Origin: Chloroflexi bacterium HGW-Chloroflexi-4
GTDB lineage: Bacteria > Chloroflexota > Anaerolineae > Anaerolineales > Anaerolineaceae
Length of the DNA stretch: 44,216 bases
Assembly (NCBI GenBank): GCA_002840715.1
Contig: PHBW01000022.1
Coordinates: 1-44,216 of the forward strand
Direction of reading: 5' to 3'
Below the pieces are notes generated by a model that saw only the letters and a program-made list of their open reading frames with translations, had not been told where the DNA came from and did not search any database. Each line of letters opens with the position of its first letter. Position 1 is the stretch's first letter. Shown here in pieces: positions 25,499 through 33,558 of the stretch. The translations under genes and the position numbers were made by a program.

Positions 25499-25623
25499 TT
25501 CTTCGGGGCAGGGTGCGGAACCAAGGTTCCAATTCCCGATCGGTGGTGATAACCCACGAGCGCGGTTCGTGCATGAGCAGGTGAAACTCCTGAGTCGACG
25601 GTACAGTCCGGATAAAAGAAGAA
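25499..25623 (+). promoter_or_regulatory. FMN riboswitch (RFN element)
   Basis: The conserved RFN core is present in order: CTTCGGGGCAGGGTG, AATTCCCGATCGGTGGT, GATAACCCACGAGCG, GAGCAGGTGAAACTCCTGA, then CGACGGTACAGTCCGGAT. The P1 stem is TTCTTC (25499-25504) with GAAGAA (25618-25623). One variable stem contains GGAACCAAGGTTCC (25517-25530). The element senses FMN and normally turns off flavin synthesis or uptake genes. It lies directly in the leader of the transporter operon. Confidence 0.95.
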
Positions 25624-25658
25624 TTTTTCCATTCAAACGCCACAGCGTATTGAAACTC

Positions 25659-25694
25659 AAGCCCCGAAAACTCATTTTTCGAGGCTTTTATTTT
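25659..25694 (+). terminator. Riboswitch expression platform: terminator hairpin containing the RBS
   Basis: AAGCCCCGAAAA (25659-25670) pairs with TTTTCGAGGCTT (25676-25687) with one mismatch and a CTCAT loop, then TTTATTTTG. The only plausible ribosome site for the permease (GAGG, 25681-25684) lies in the right arm, so the hairpin can stop transcription and also mask translation. Confidence 0.78.
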
Positions 25695-26514
25695 GATTAA
25701 ACAACCTGTATCAGAATCTAAATCTTCAGGCAAGCGGCATAAGACGCTTGAAAAACTGGCCCGGTACAACGGATGGTTGGTGATCGTCTCCATTCTGCTG
25801 GTGTTGGCCGTCTGGGCGTTGGGTGTATTGTGGGGCAAGCCGCCAGCCTTTTTGCTGCCTTCGCCGCAAGCTGTATGGGATAAATTTACCTCCACCCTGG
25901 CAGACGGATCGCTGCTGCGCCATGCCTCAGTCACCTTCTACGAGGTGCTCGCAGGGCTGTTTTTCGGCAGCCTTCTGGCTACCTGCCTCGGCTATTTTCT
26001 GGCAAAATCATCCGCGCTTGAAAAACTGCTTTCACCTTATCTGGTCGCCAGCCAGGCCATCCCGCTGGTGGCCATTGCCCCGCTTTTGATCATCTGGTTT
26101 GGTCCCGGCATCTCCTCCAAAATACTGATCTGTGCGTTGATTGTTTTCTTTCCGGTTCTGGTCAACACCATCATCGGGTTCCGCGGCGTGCCCGATAACC
26201 TGCGCGATCTGATGGTTTCCATGCGCGCCACGCGCTGGCAGAAACTGCACTTGCTTGAAATCCCTGCCGCACTGCCCATCCTCTTCGGCGGATTGCGTAT
26301 TGGCGCCACCTTATCCGTGATCGGCGCGGTGGTGGGTGAGTTCGTCGGTTCAGATAAAGGGCTGGGTTTTCTAATCAACGTCGGCCGCGGACAGTTCGAC
26401 ACAGCCCTCGTCTTTGTCGCCATCTTCACCCTTATTTTTATGGCTTTGAGTCTTTATGGTCTGGCCATGTTGGCTGAAAAACGTTCCACGCGCTGGAAGT
26501 CCGCGCATCATTAA
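25693..26514 (+). CDS. ribX: Flavin ABC transporter permease (RibX-like)
   Basis: A 273-residue ABC permease of the SsuC/ThiX/TauC type with six predicted membrane helices. The EAA loop reads VPDNLRDLMVSMRATRWQKLHLLEIPAALPILFGGLRIG in outline (about residues 165-205). It is related to pyrimidine and sulfonate permeases, but its control by an FMN riboswitch points to riboflavin or a flavin precursor, as proposed for RibXY of Chloroflexota. Translation appears to begin at a TTG (25693), eight bases after GAGG. No ATG lies near the N-terminus. The N-terminus is basic and hydrophilic before helix 1. Confidence 0.87.
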   Translation: MIKQPVSESKSSGKRHKTLEKLARYNGWLVIVSILLVLAVWALGVLWGKPPAFLLPSPQAVWDKFTSTLADGSLLRHASVTFYEVLAGLFFGSLLATCLGYFLAKSSALEKLLSPYLVASQAIPLVAIAPLLIIWFGPGISSKILICALIVFFPVLVNTIIGFRGVPDNLRDLMVSMRATRWQKLHLLEIPAALPILFGGLRIGATLSVIGAVVGEFVGSDKGLGFLINVGRGQFDTALVFVAIFTLIFMALSLYGLAMLAEKRSTRWKSAHH

Positions 26515-26536
26515 TTTAACTCCCCGGGAGGGAAAC

Positions 26537-27532
26537 ATGAAAAAAACCATTCTAATTTTAATAATTCTTCTGCTGGCATTCACTGCTGGTTGTGCCGCCA
26601 AAAACACGCCTTCAGCAACAGATTCACCGACGGCAGCCTCATTGACCAAGGTGACCCTGCCTTTGGGTTACATCCCCAATGTGCAGTTCGCCCCCCTGTA
26701 TGTGGCAATTGATAAAGGTTTCTATCAAGAGGCCGGGTTATCCGTTGACCTCGATTACAGTATGGAAAACGACAACGCCGTGCTGGTAGCCAACGACACC
26801 CTGCAGTTTGCCATCCTTTCAGGCGAACAGGTCTTGCTGGGGCGTGACAAACAATTGCCCCTCGTTTACGTGGCTGCCTGGTATCAGCAGTATCCGGTTG
26901 GTATTGTCTCGAAAGCTTCTGCCAACATTACCTCCATTGCGGATCTTAAAGGCAAAAAGATCGGTCTACCCGGGCTATATGGCGCCAATTACATCGGCGC
27001 CATTGCCATGCTCGATTCAGCTGGCTTATCCGAATCGGATGTCATCCTCGATTCCATCGGTTACAACCAAGTGGAAGTGCTGATGGCTGACCGTGAAGAT
27101 GCCGTGGTGGTCTATGTGGCCAATGAACCTGTGCAGCTTGAAGCTCAGGGTGAAACCATTAATCTACTAAAAGCATCCGATGCCCTTGACTTGGTCGCCA
27201 ATGGCTTGGTGACCAATGAGAAGACTCTCTCTGAGAACCCCGAACTGGTGAAAGCCATGATCGCTGCCACTCTGAAAGGCATTCAATATACCATCGACAA
27301 CCCCGACGAAGCCTACGAAATCTCAAAGAAGTATGTTGAGAATCTGGCTTCTGCCGATCAAGCCGTGCAAAAACAGGTGCTACTGCACTCCATCGAACAG
27401 TGGAAAGCAACCCAATTGGGCTACTCCAAACCGGATGCCTGGACGAATATGCAGCGTATTTTGACCAAAATGAATTTGCTTTCCAATGATATTGAGGTCA
27501 GCACCTGCTTCACCAACGAGCTGCTGCCGTGA
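26537..27532 (+). CDS. ribY: Flavin-binding lipoprotein, NMT1/THI5-like (RibY-like)
   Basis: A 331-residue substrate-binding protein of the NMT1/THI5 (SsuA/THI5) family. The signal peptide ends in the lipobox FTAGC with Cys19 as the lipidated residue. It is followed by a Ser/Thr/Pro-rich linker and the mature domain (KVTLPLGYIPNVQFAPLYVA, GFYQEAGLSVDLD, AWYQQYPVGIV, GLPGLYGANYIG). The family normally binds HMP, thiamine precursors or sulfonates. Here the riboswitch implies riboflavin or a related flavin. ATG 26537 follows GGAGGG. The frame is open upstream, but only this start gives a signal peptide. Gene order permease-binding protein-ATPase. Confidence 0.88.
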   Translation: MKKTILILIILLLAFTAGCAAKNTPSATDSPTAASLTKVTLPLGYIPNVQFAPLYVAIDKGFYQEAGLSVDLDYSMENDNAVLVANDTLQFAILSGEQVLLGRDKQLPLVYVAAWYQQYPVGIVSKASANITSIADLKGKKIGLPGLYGANYIGAIAMLDSAGLSESDVILDSIGYNQVEVLMADREDAVVVYVANEPVQLEAQGETINLLKASDALDLVANGLVTNEKTLSENPELVKAMIAATLKGIQYTIDNPDEAYEISKKYVENLASADQAVQKQVLLHSIEQWKATQLGYSKPDAWTNMQRILTKMNLLSNDIEVSTCFTNELLP

Positions 27533-28275
27533 CCCAATTTCTTGAAGTTGACCACCTGGGAATGACCTTCAACGGTGCCGAGGGTGAATTGCAAGCGTTG
27601 CAAGATGTCTCTTTCATCCTTGCGGAGCAGGAATTCTTGAGCGTCTTGGGTCCATCAGGCAGCGGCAAGAGCACCTTGCTTCGTTTGCTAGCCGGCCTGA
27701 TCAAACCCACCGCGGGTTCCTTTCAGTTTGGATGTTTGCCCAATGTGCAGCCGCGTATCAGTCTCGTCTTTCAACAGGCAAATCTCATGCCCTGGCGGAC
27801 GGTGCTGCAGAATATTTTGCTGCCGCTCGAATTGCAAGGGGTTGAGCGCGGCAAGGCGCTTGAACGCGCCAATGCCATGATACAACTGGTGGGTCTTGAG
27901 GAATTTGCCCAGGCCTGGCCTTCTGAACTTTCGGGCGGCATGGCTCAGCGCGTGGCCATCGCCCGCGCTTTCATTGCTGAACCTGATCTCCTTTTATTGG
28001 ATGAACCTTTCGGCTCGTTGGATGCCCTGACCCGCGAACGGATGGGCGCCGAACTGCTCAAAATCTGGCAGAGTCAGCGAACTGCCGTGATCATGGTCAC
28101 CCATTCCATTTCTGAAGCACTGCTTCTTTCAGACCGCGTGATGGTCTTCTCGCCGCGACCGGCGAGCATTGTCGTCGAAATGAAAGTCGATCTTCCCCGC
28201 CCCCGGCAGGAAGAAACGCGTTACGACCCCCAATTTCAGCAGTATGCAAAACGCTTACGTCAGTCGATTAAGTAA
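27529..28275 (+). CDS. ABC transporter ATP-binding protein of the flavin operon
   Basis: A 248-residue nucleotide-binding domain of the SsuB/TauB/ThiZ type. Walker A is GPSGSGKST (41-49), the Q-loop VFQQANLMPW, the signature LSGGMAQR, Walker B LLLLDEPFGSLD and the switch His in MVTHS. Translation starts with GTG overlapping the ribY stop (GTGA), so it is coupled. It energises uptake by the permease and the lipoprotein. The gene ends 10 bases before the convergent holB stop. Confidence 0.92.
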   Translation: MTQFLEVDHLGMTFNGAEGELQALQDVSFILAEQEFLSVLGPSGSGKSTLLRLLAGLIKPTAGSFQFGCLPNVQPRISLVFQQANLMPWRTVLQNILLPLELQGVERGKALERANAMIQLVGLEEFAQAWPSELSGGMAQRVAIARAFIAEPDLLLLDEPFGSLDALTRERMGAELLKIWQSQRTAVIMVTHSISEALLLSDRVMVFSPRPASIVVEMKVDLPRPRQEETRYDPQFQQYAKRLRQSIK

Positions 28276-28285
28276 ATCTTTAATA

Positions 28286-29275
28286 TTATTTTGTTTTGGG
28301 AATAGTTAAAAGCAGATTTTCAAGCAGCAATTTTAAATTGGCATTGGATTCAAGAATTTCCAGCGAATGATCCACCGAATTTAAGAACTCAACAATCTGC
28401 CCCCCGGTGAGTTTCTTTGCCAGAACGCGGATATCCTCTGCGTGGTCCTGATTGGTCAGGTACTCCGACTGGCCATTGGCGGCCAGCAGCAAATCTCTCG
28501 CGATCGTGAGCCAGGTTTGCAGCGTCAGCCGCAGTTGGTCGCGGTTCTTTGAGAGGGGTTCCGCCGCAGCAAACCGTTCACGGATGTTCAAGGGCATTAA
28601 CCGCAGCAGTTCATCCACCCAGGCCGCACGTTTTTCAACCAGGTCGGGGTCGGCGGCCATGCGCAGCGCCAGTCCGGTCCGTCCGTTGGCGAGGTGCGCC
28701 AGCAGAGCGGATTTTTCAGGGTCGTAGTTCCAGCGGGATTGCAGGCTTTCTTGAAGTTTTTCAATCGCCACCGGCCGTAGGCGCAGAATTTCGCACCTTG
28801 AGGCAATCGTCGGCAGCAGGTTGTCTGGTGAGTCTGCGGTTAACAATAGGATTACCTGTTTGGGGGCTTCTTCCAGCGTTTTGAGGAGCGCATTCTGTGC
28901 GTTTGCGTTGGCACGCTGAAAATTTAACAACAAGGCTACACGAAATTTCGCCTCGTAGGGTGAAAGCATCACGCTGCGCTGCAATGCACGGATCTGATCA
29001 ACCTTGAGCATTCCGCTTTCCGAATCCGCTTCAACGATGCTTAGATCGGGATGTTGCATTTTTTCGGTCAGCTTGCAGAGGCGGCATTCACCGCAGGGCA
29101 CGCCCGGCTCTTTGGGGCTTTGACAATTAACAGCCTGAGCGAAGGCCAGAGCCAGACTTCTTCGGCCTATACCTGGGGCGCCGCTGAATAAATAGGCGTG
29201 TCTCACATCGCCGTGGGTGATGTGCTGTTTGAGCAGCGAGGCTGCCCATTCATGTCCGAATAAGTCCCAACTCAT
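28286..29275 (-). CDS. holB: DNA polymerase III delta' subunit
   Basis: A 329-residue AAA+ clamp-loader protein. The N-terminus WDLFGHEWAASLLKQHI and FSGAPGIGRRSLALAFAQAV are typical. The P-loop lysine is replaced (GIGRRS, 36-40), as expected for delta', which does not hydrolyse ATP. A zinc module is suggested by C51, C61, C64 and C67, shared by delta' and gamma/tau. The SRC arginine-finger motif is present (IASRCEILRLRP). The C-terminal collar domain is recognisable only weakly. It lies 46 bases downstream of the histidine kinase on the same strand. Confidence 0.92.
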   Translation of the reverse strand: MSWDLFGHEWAASLLKQHITHGDVRHAYLFSGAPGIGRRSLALAFAQAVNCQSPKEPGVPCGECRLCKLTEKMQHPDLSIVEADSESGMLKVDQIRALQRSVMLSPYEAKFRVALLLNFQRANANAQNALLKTLEEAPKQVILLLTADSPDNLLPTIASRCEILRLRPVAIEKLQESLQSRWNYDPEKSALLAHLANGRTGLALRMAADPDLVEKRAAWVDELLRLMPLNIRERFAAAEPLSKNRDQLRLTLQTWLTIARDLLLAANGQSEYLTNQDHAEDIRVLAKKLTGGQIVEFLNSVDHSLEILESNANLKLLLENLLLTIPKTK

Positions 29276-29321
29276 GTGGGGATTGTAGCCTGAAATGGGA
29301 GAGATGACAACAATTATTAAG

Positions 29322-31022
29322 TTATTCGACGATCAGTGGGTCAAATTCGGGCAGCGGCACCCATGCCAGCACGCTCGTGCCGTTGCCGGGCTCTGAACTG
29401 ATGTCCACGGCGCCGCCCACGTTGCCGGCGCGAGTTTCCATGTTTGATAGTCCATGGCCGATGGTCAATTTCACTTTATTGAGGTCAAATCCGCGGCCGT
29501 CATCCTGCACTTCAAGCAGCGCGCGGTCTTGCGTCTTCCAGACCACGATTTCAACATGATGGGCTTTGGCATGCTTGGCAATATTGGCCAGCGATTCCTG
29601 GCAGATATGAAACAGCGCCACCGCCTGAGTCTCAGGCAAAAGCGACAGGTCCTCTTCAGCGCCCTGAACATTAACATCGATCAGCGTGTTGGCGCGGAAC
29701 TCTTGCACCAGACGTTGAATGCCGGTCATCAGGTTTTCGTTGTTTAATTGTCTTGGGCGCAGATCCAGAATGTAGGCTCGAATATCACGGATGGTGTGGT
29801 TGAGGTCTTTGATTGCCTGGTCAATGCGGCTGGTGGATTGCACCGGGTCCTCAGTCATCAACAGGCGGGCGTGTTCAAGGGTCAGACCGACCGCATAAAT
29901 CGATTGAATGATGCCGTCGTGCAAATCCATGCCGAAGCGGTCGCGTTCTTCGAGCACCGCCAGTCGTTTGCCTGATTCATTCAACTGCACATTTTCAATG
30001 GCTGTCGCCATCCATGCGCTGATGGCTTGCACGAACTGCACTTCCAGATCATCCAGTGGCTGGGGATGGCAGGCGCCGACGCACAACACTCCCACCACGC
30101 CGCGCCGACCGGTCATGGGCAGCACAGCCAGTTGGTGAATGCCCTGAACCTTGGTTTCAGGGTTAAGGTCTGTATATTCGTATTCTGTCAGGTTGAGCAC
30201 CACCGGGATGCCGTTTTGCGCTGTTCGACCGATAGTGCTTTCTCCGATGGTATATGTGGATCGCTTCCACAAGTTCTTGACCCCTTCACCGCGATGTTGT
30301 GAGAGTTGTAGAGTTTTGCTGTCTTCAATTCGCAAAAAGATCTCGCCCACTTCAAGGCGCAGGTAATCCATCAATTGGGTAAGACCGCTGTCGAGAATTT
30401 GGTGAATATCCGTGCTGGTTGCCAGTGTGGAGGCTAACTGGTCAAGCAACGCCAGGTTTTCATTACGCCGGGTGAGAGCCCGGTCGCGGGTCATCATCTC
30501 TTTATATAATCTTGCATTTGAGATCGAAACCGCTGCATAAGCCGCCAGCATTTCGATGATTTGCTGGTCTTCAAGGCTGAATTCTTTTCCATTGCGTTTG
30601 TCGGTGAGATAGAGTTGCCCCAACTGCTGCTGCCCTTGATATATGGGGACGCCGAGGAATGAGGTCATTTTGGGGTGAAAAGCGGGGAATCCCTTGCTGC
30701 GAGGATCGGATTGAATATCAGTCACACGAATGGATTCTTTAGTGTGCATTAATGCGCCGATCAAACCTTCTCCCACCGGCGGGTGCGAGAGTTGGTCCAT
30801 CTCTTCGCGGCTCATCCCCATCGGGATGAACTTTTCGAGCCGTCCGTCTACATCGAGGATACCCACGGCTGCGTAACTGGCATTGACCTGGTCCATGGCG
30901 ATGCTGGCTATTTTTTCAAGCAGAGTATCAATTGACATTTCACGCACCAGTTCAAGGCTGGCTGCATGCAAGGCAAGAAGTCTGCTTTCAAGTTGTTCAA
31001 TCGTCAAGGGAGTTGTGGACAT
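29322..31022 (-). CDS. Two-GAF-domain sensor histidine kinase (NarL-type, HisKA_3)
   Basis: A 566-residue cytosolic kinase without membrane segments. GAF domain 1 spans about residues 20-165 (including GEGLIGALMHTKESIRVTDI), and GAF domain 2 about 205-350 (TIGESTIGRTAQNGIPVVLN). The phosphoacceptor is His about 369 in DRFGMDLHDGIIQSIY, of the HisKA_3 type. HATPase_c motifs follow (HICQESLANIAKHAKA, DDGRGFDL and GHGLSNMETRA). The output is expected to be a NarL/LuxR-type response regulator, but none is in the window. A soluble redox, gas or small-molecule cue is likely for GAF domains. Confidence 0.9.
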   Translation of the reverse strand: MSTTPLTIEQLESRLLALHAASLELVREMSIDTLLEKIASIAMDQVNASYAAVGILDVDGRLEKFIPMGMSREEMDQLSHPPVGEGLIGALMHTKESIRVTDIQSDPRSKGFPAFHPKMTSFLGVPIYQGQQQLGQLYLTDKRNGKEFSLEDQQIIEMLAAYAAVSISNARLYKEMMTRDRALTRRNENLALLDQLASTLATSTDIHQILDSGLTQLMDYLRLEVGEIFLRIEDSKTLQLSQHRGEGVKNLWKRSTYTIGESTIGRTAQNGIPVVLNLTEYEYTDLNPETKVQGIHQLAVLPMTGRRGVVGVLCVGACHPQPLDDLEVQFVQAISAWMATAIENVQLNESGKRLAVLEERDRFGMDLHDGIIQSIYAVGLTLEHARLLMTEDPVQSTSRIDQAIKDLNHTIRDIRAYILDLRPRQLNNENLMTGIQRLVQEFRANTLIDVNVQGAEEDLSLLPETQAVALFHICQESLANIAKHAKAHHVEIVVWKTQDRALLEVQDDGRGFDLNKVKLTIGHGLSNMETRAGNVGGAVDISSEPGNGTSVLAWVPLPEFDPLIVE

Positions 31023-31166
31023 ACCTGTAACCTCATCTGTTATTCTAACCGACTTGCAGTCTCCCAGTCAATCAAGGGGTAACAGTCTACTTTCATCATT
31101 ATACAAGGGTCATAAAAGGGTGAAAATAGACGCTGAAGCTTGTATAATCAGCTTGAGGTGATGATT

Positions 31167-31802
31167 ATGCAAAACTCGCTATTTCGCAGAACAGAAGAAG
31201 AAAAACTCAAGAAAGAAGGCCGCGTCCCCCCCGGACAGGCTTTGACTCAAAAATTCCCGGTGCTGCATTACGGCCCCGTTCCGCATTTTGACCCCGAAAC
31301 CTGGACCTTAAAGGTTTGGGGTGAAGTGGAACAACCTTTGACATTAACTTGGGACAAGTTTAATCAACTGCCCAAAACCAGCCTGACCATGGATATTCAC
31401 TGCGTCACGCGCTGGAGTAAATTTGACACACACTGGCAGGGCGTTTCCATTAAAACCCTCGTGGATGAAGGTCTGATCAAGATAAAACCCTCCGCTCAAT
31501 ACGTCTTGCAGCATGCAGAATTTGGTTTTACGGCCAACTTGCCGCTTGAAATCGTTATGGCTGAAAATTTCATGATGGCCACCCATTATGACGGCGTTCC
31601 CATCACTCCTGACCACGGCTTTCCGCTGCGTGGTGTGGTTGGTGCGATTCTCGAGAAATCCGAGCTGGTCGTGCCCTACTTTTGGAAAGGGGCCAAATGG
31701 TTGCGAGGACTCGAATTCCTGGCGCAGGATGCCCCCGGTTTCTGGGAGCAGGCCGGTTACCACAACCGCGGCGACGTCTGGAAGGAAGAACGTTTCGGGT
31801 AA
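31167..31802 (+). CDS. Molybdopterin-dependent oxidoreductase, sulfite-oxidase-like (YuiH/COG2041)
   Basis: A 211-residue protein containing the SUOX/oxidoreductase molybdopterin-binding domain alone. The Mo-binding Cys is C79 in TMDIHCVTRWSKF. Family motifs include WGEVEQPLTLTWDKFNQLP, TANLPLEI, DHGFPLRGVV and the typical end in WKGAKWLRGLEF. No signal peptide and no dimerisation domain are present, which makes it like bacterial YuiH. The substrate is unknown. ATG 31167 lies eight bases after GAGG (31155-31158), and TATAAT at 31143-31148 is a -10, so the leader is very short. Confidence 0.88.
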   Translation: MQNSLFRRTEEEKLKKEGRVPPGQALTQKFPVLHYGPVPHFDPETWTLKVWGEVEQPLTLTWDKFNQLPKTSLTMDIHCVTRWSKFDTHWQGVSIKTLVDEGLIKIKPSAQYVLQHAEFGFTANLPLEIVMAENFMMATHYDGVPITPDHGFPLRGVVGAILEKSELVVPYFWKGAKWLRGLEFLAQDAPGFWEQAGYHNRGDVWKEERFG

Positions 31803-31812
31803 TTATTACAAA

Positions 31813-31840
31813 GTAGGGGCGGTTCACGAACCGCCCCTAC
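31813..31840. repeat. 28-base GC-rich intergenic palindrome
   Basis: GTAGGGGCGGTTC (31813-31825) and its exact reverse complement (31828-31840) flank a two-base centre. It sits between convergent genes. The GTAGGGG...CCCCTAC form resembles a palindromic repeat found between genes in several bacteria. It may act as a terminator, but has no T run. Confidence 0.65.
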
Positions 31841-31862
31841 GAATATTTAATATTGAAATTGA

Positions 31863-32654
31863 TTATTTTCTGCGCAAAATTCTGACATAAAGCCCCAAAC
31901 CGACGCCTGCCAAAACAATAATGCCGCCGACGATCGCCAGAAACAAAGATTTATTACCTTCTTCATTTACCAGCGGCAGTGTTGAACTGGCCTGCGCGCT
32001 GAAATTGACGGTGGCCGTATCCCCGGCTTTCAGGTTGATGGTGTAGTTTTGCCCCGAAGTTGGGTTGTACCCATCCGGAATGGCAACGCTGACAGTGTAT
32101 TCTCCTTCAGGTACTTCTTCAAAACAGACAGCCTCACCAGTATTGATGGTTGTGCCTGTTTTTAAAAAACTGCCGTCCGGGTTGGTAATGCTGATCTCGC
32201 CGCCTGCCAGGCCGGTATTTGCAATTTCTTCAGTCTCTGCCATGGCATTGCCATTGATATCATCATAAAGATAAACACACAGCGTGCCGTATCCTTTGAT
32301 GGGTTCAGGGGTGGGCAGATTGCTGGTGGGAGTTGGTGATGGCCCCACTGTCACTGCAGGGGTTGGAACAGTACCAAGCAGCAACTGCTGACCAATCTGC
32401 AAGAAGCGGCATTGATCGAGGTCGAGGTCGTTGAGGGTGCGCAGTGTATCGATATTGACGCCGGTCAAATAGGAGATGCTGTCGCAAGTCTCATTTTCTC
32501 TCACGGTATAGTAAATATTGCCGTTCGCCATGGCTGTGGGAGTGTAATAAAAGATTTGCGCACCCACTGGTGTGGCCAACAGCGGTGTTGCCATTAAGAA
32601 AACGAAACCGCTGACCAGCAATATGGATAGAATGATTTTTTGTGTACGATTCAT
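31863..32654 (-). CDS. LysM-SdrD-like surface protein with C-terminal membrane anchor
   Basis: A 263-residue protein. A signal peptide (IILSILLVSGFVFLMATPLL) is followed by a LysM domain at about residues 28-76 (YTVRENETCDSISYLTGVNI to GQQLLLG), which binds peptidoglycan or similar glycans. A Pro/Thr-rich spacer (TPAVTVGPSPTPTSNLPTP) leads to an SdrD/Cna-B-like beta domain (about 105-215; YLYDDINGNAMAETEE, CFEEVPEGEYTV). A C-terminal helix and basic tail (GLYVRILRRK) anchor it. This is a cell-surface protein. ATG 32654 with AAAGGTGA upstream is used, not the longer open frame from 32708. Confidence 0.85.
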   Translation of the reverse strand: MNRTQKIILSILLVSGFVFLMATPLLATPVGAQIFYYTPTAMANGNIYYTVRENETCDSISYLTGVNIDTLRTLNDLDLDQCRFLQIGQQLLLGTVPTPAVTVGPSPTPTSNLPTPEPIKGYGTLCVYLYDDINGNAMAETEEIANTGLAGGEISITNPDGSFLKTGTTINTGEAVCFEEVPEGEYTVSVAIPDGYNPTSGQNYTINLKAGDTATVNFSAQASSTLPLVNEEGNKSLFLAIVGGIIVLAGVGLGLYVRILRRK

Positions 32655-32791
32655 AATTTCACCTTTGGTCATTATAACATTATCCAAAACGCCTTTTAAG
32701 TCACCCAAAAAAATCAGTTGACAAACACAATTTCATAATTCGTGTACAATTAATGAGTAATTATTGCCTTGTTCCAGAAACAGGAGGATTT

Positions 32792-33205
32792 ATGTATCAG
32801 AAATTACTCATCATCGGACGCCTCGGAAAAGATCCCGAAATGCGTTTTACCCCTAACGGCCAGGCCGTTACCAGTTTTTCAGTCGCTACCGATCGTTCAT
32901 ACAGTGACCAGGCCGGAAAACTCGTCAAAGAAACCGTATGGTTCCGCGTATCAGCTTGGGGAAAACTGGCTGAGACCTGCAATAATTTCTTGCAGAAGGG
33001 CAAAATGGTCATGGTTGAAGGCCGCCTGACTGTGGATGCCAAAACTGGTGGTCCCCGCATTTGGACAGGTCAGGACGGAACCCCGCGCGCTTCACTTGAA
33101 ATGGTTGCCAACACCGTAAAATTCCTCTCCGCCAAAACTGATGGCAGCGGACCCGGTGGTGAAGAAGAATTTGATTCCGGACCGTCAGAGGATATTCCCT
33201 TCTAG
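32792..33205 (+). CDS. ssb: Single-stranded DNA-binding protein
   Basis: A 137-residue OB-fold protein that coats ssDNA and recruits repair enzymes. The N-terminus LIIGRLGKDPEMRFTPNGQ and ETVWFRVSAWGKLAE are typical. The acidic C-terminus ends in EDIPF, the form of the partner-binding tail (DDIPF). AGGAGG precedes ATG 32792. Upstream TTGACA (32718-32723) and TACAAT (32745-32750) are only 21 bases apart, so the promoter assignment is weak. First gene of a four-gene operon ending at the terminator at 34625. Confidence 0.95.
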   Translation: MYQKLLIIGRLGKDPEMRFTPNGQAVTSFSVATDRSYSDQAGKLVKETVWFRVSAWGKLAETCNNFLQKGKMVMVEGRLTVDAKTGGPRIWTGQDGTPRASLEMVANTVKFLSAKTDGSGPGGEEEFDSGPSEDIPF

Positions 33206-33217
33206 GGTTTTTTGCTC

Positions 33218-33553
33218 ATGACCAATCAACCACAACAAAATCCGCCAAGCGTGCCTCCCATCGACTTGCCGGAGAGTTTAGAGCCTGTCTATAGCAACGT
33301 TACCCGCATCAGCCACACCCCTGCAGAGATGGTGCTTGATTTCAGCCGTCTGCTCCCCGCCGACACACGCTTCAAGGTACTTTCGCGCATTATCATGTCG
33401 CCGGTGGGGGCAAAATTGCTGCACCGCGCACTTGGCGAGAACATTGCCCGTTACGAAACCAACTTTGGTGAGATCCGCATGCCAGGCGATTCGCACCTTG
33501 CCGACGATCTCTTTAAAGGGATTCACCCACCCAAACCCCCGGAGACTCAATAA
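33218..33553 (+). CDS. DUF3467 domain protein
   Basis: A 111-residue protein. After a Pro/Gln-rich N-terminus, residues about 28-90 match DUF3467 (PVYSNVTRISHTPAEMVLDF, VLSRIIMSPVGAKLLHRALG and ENIARYETNFG). The family is small, found in bacteria and archaea, and has no known function. The start is taken at ATG 33218. A TTG six bases upstream is in frame, and neither has a strong ribosome site. It is 12 bases after ssb and five before the translin gene, so it is clearly in their operon. Confidence 0.82.
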   Translation: MTNQPQQNPPSVPPIDLPESLEPVYSNVTRISHTPAEMVLDFSRLLPADTRFKVLSRIIMSPVGAKLLHRALGENIARYETNFGEIRMPGDSHLADDLFKGIHPPKPPETQ

Positions 33554-33558
33554 TCCCC

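Noticed and set aside
25473..25934. 153-codon minus-strand ORF across the riboswitch
   Set aside because: It runs antisense through a clear FMN aptamer and the permease gene. No family resemblance and no ribosome site.
32718..32750. TTGACA and TACAAT before ssb as a promoter
   Set aside because: The 21-base spacer is too long for a standard promoter, so it is mentioned only in the ssb entry.
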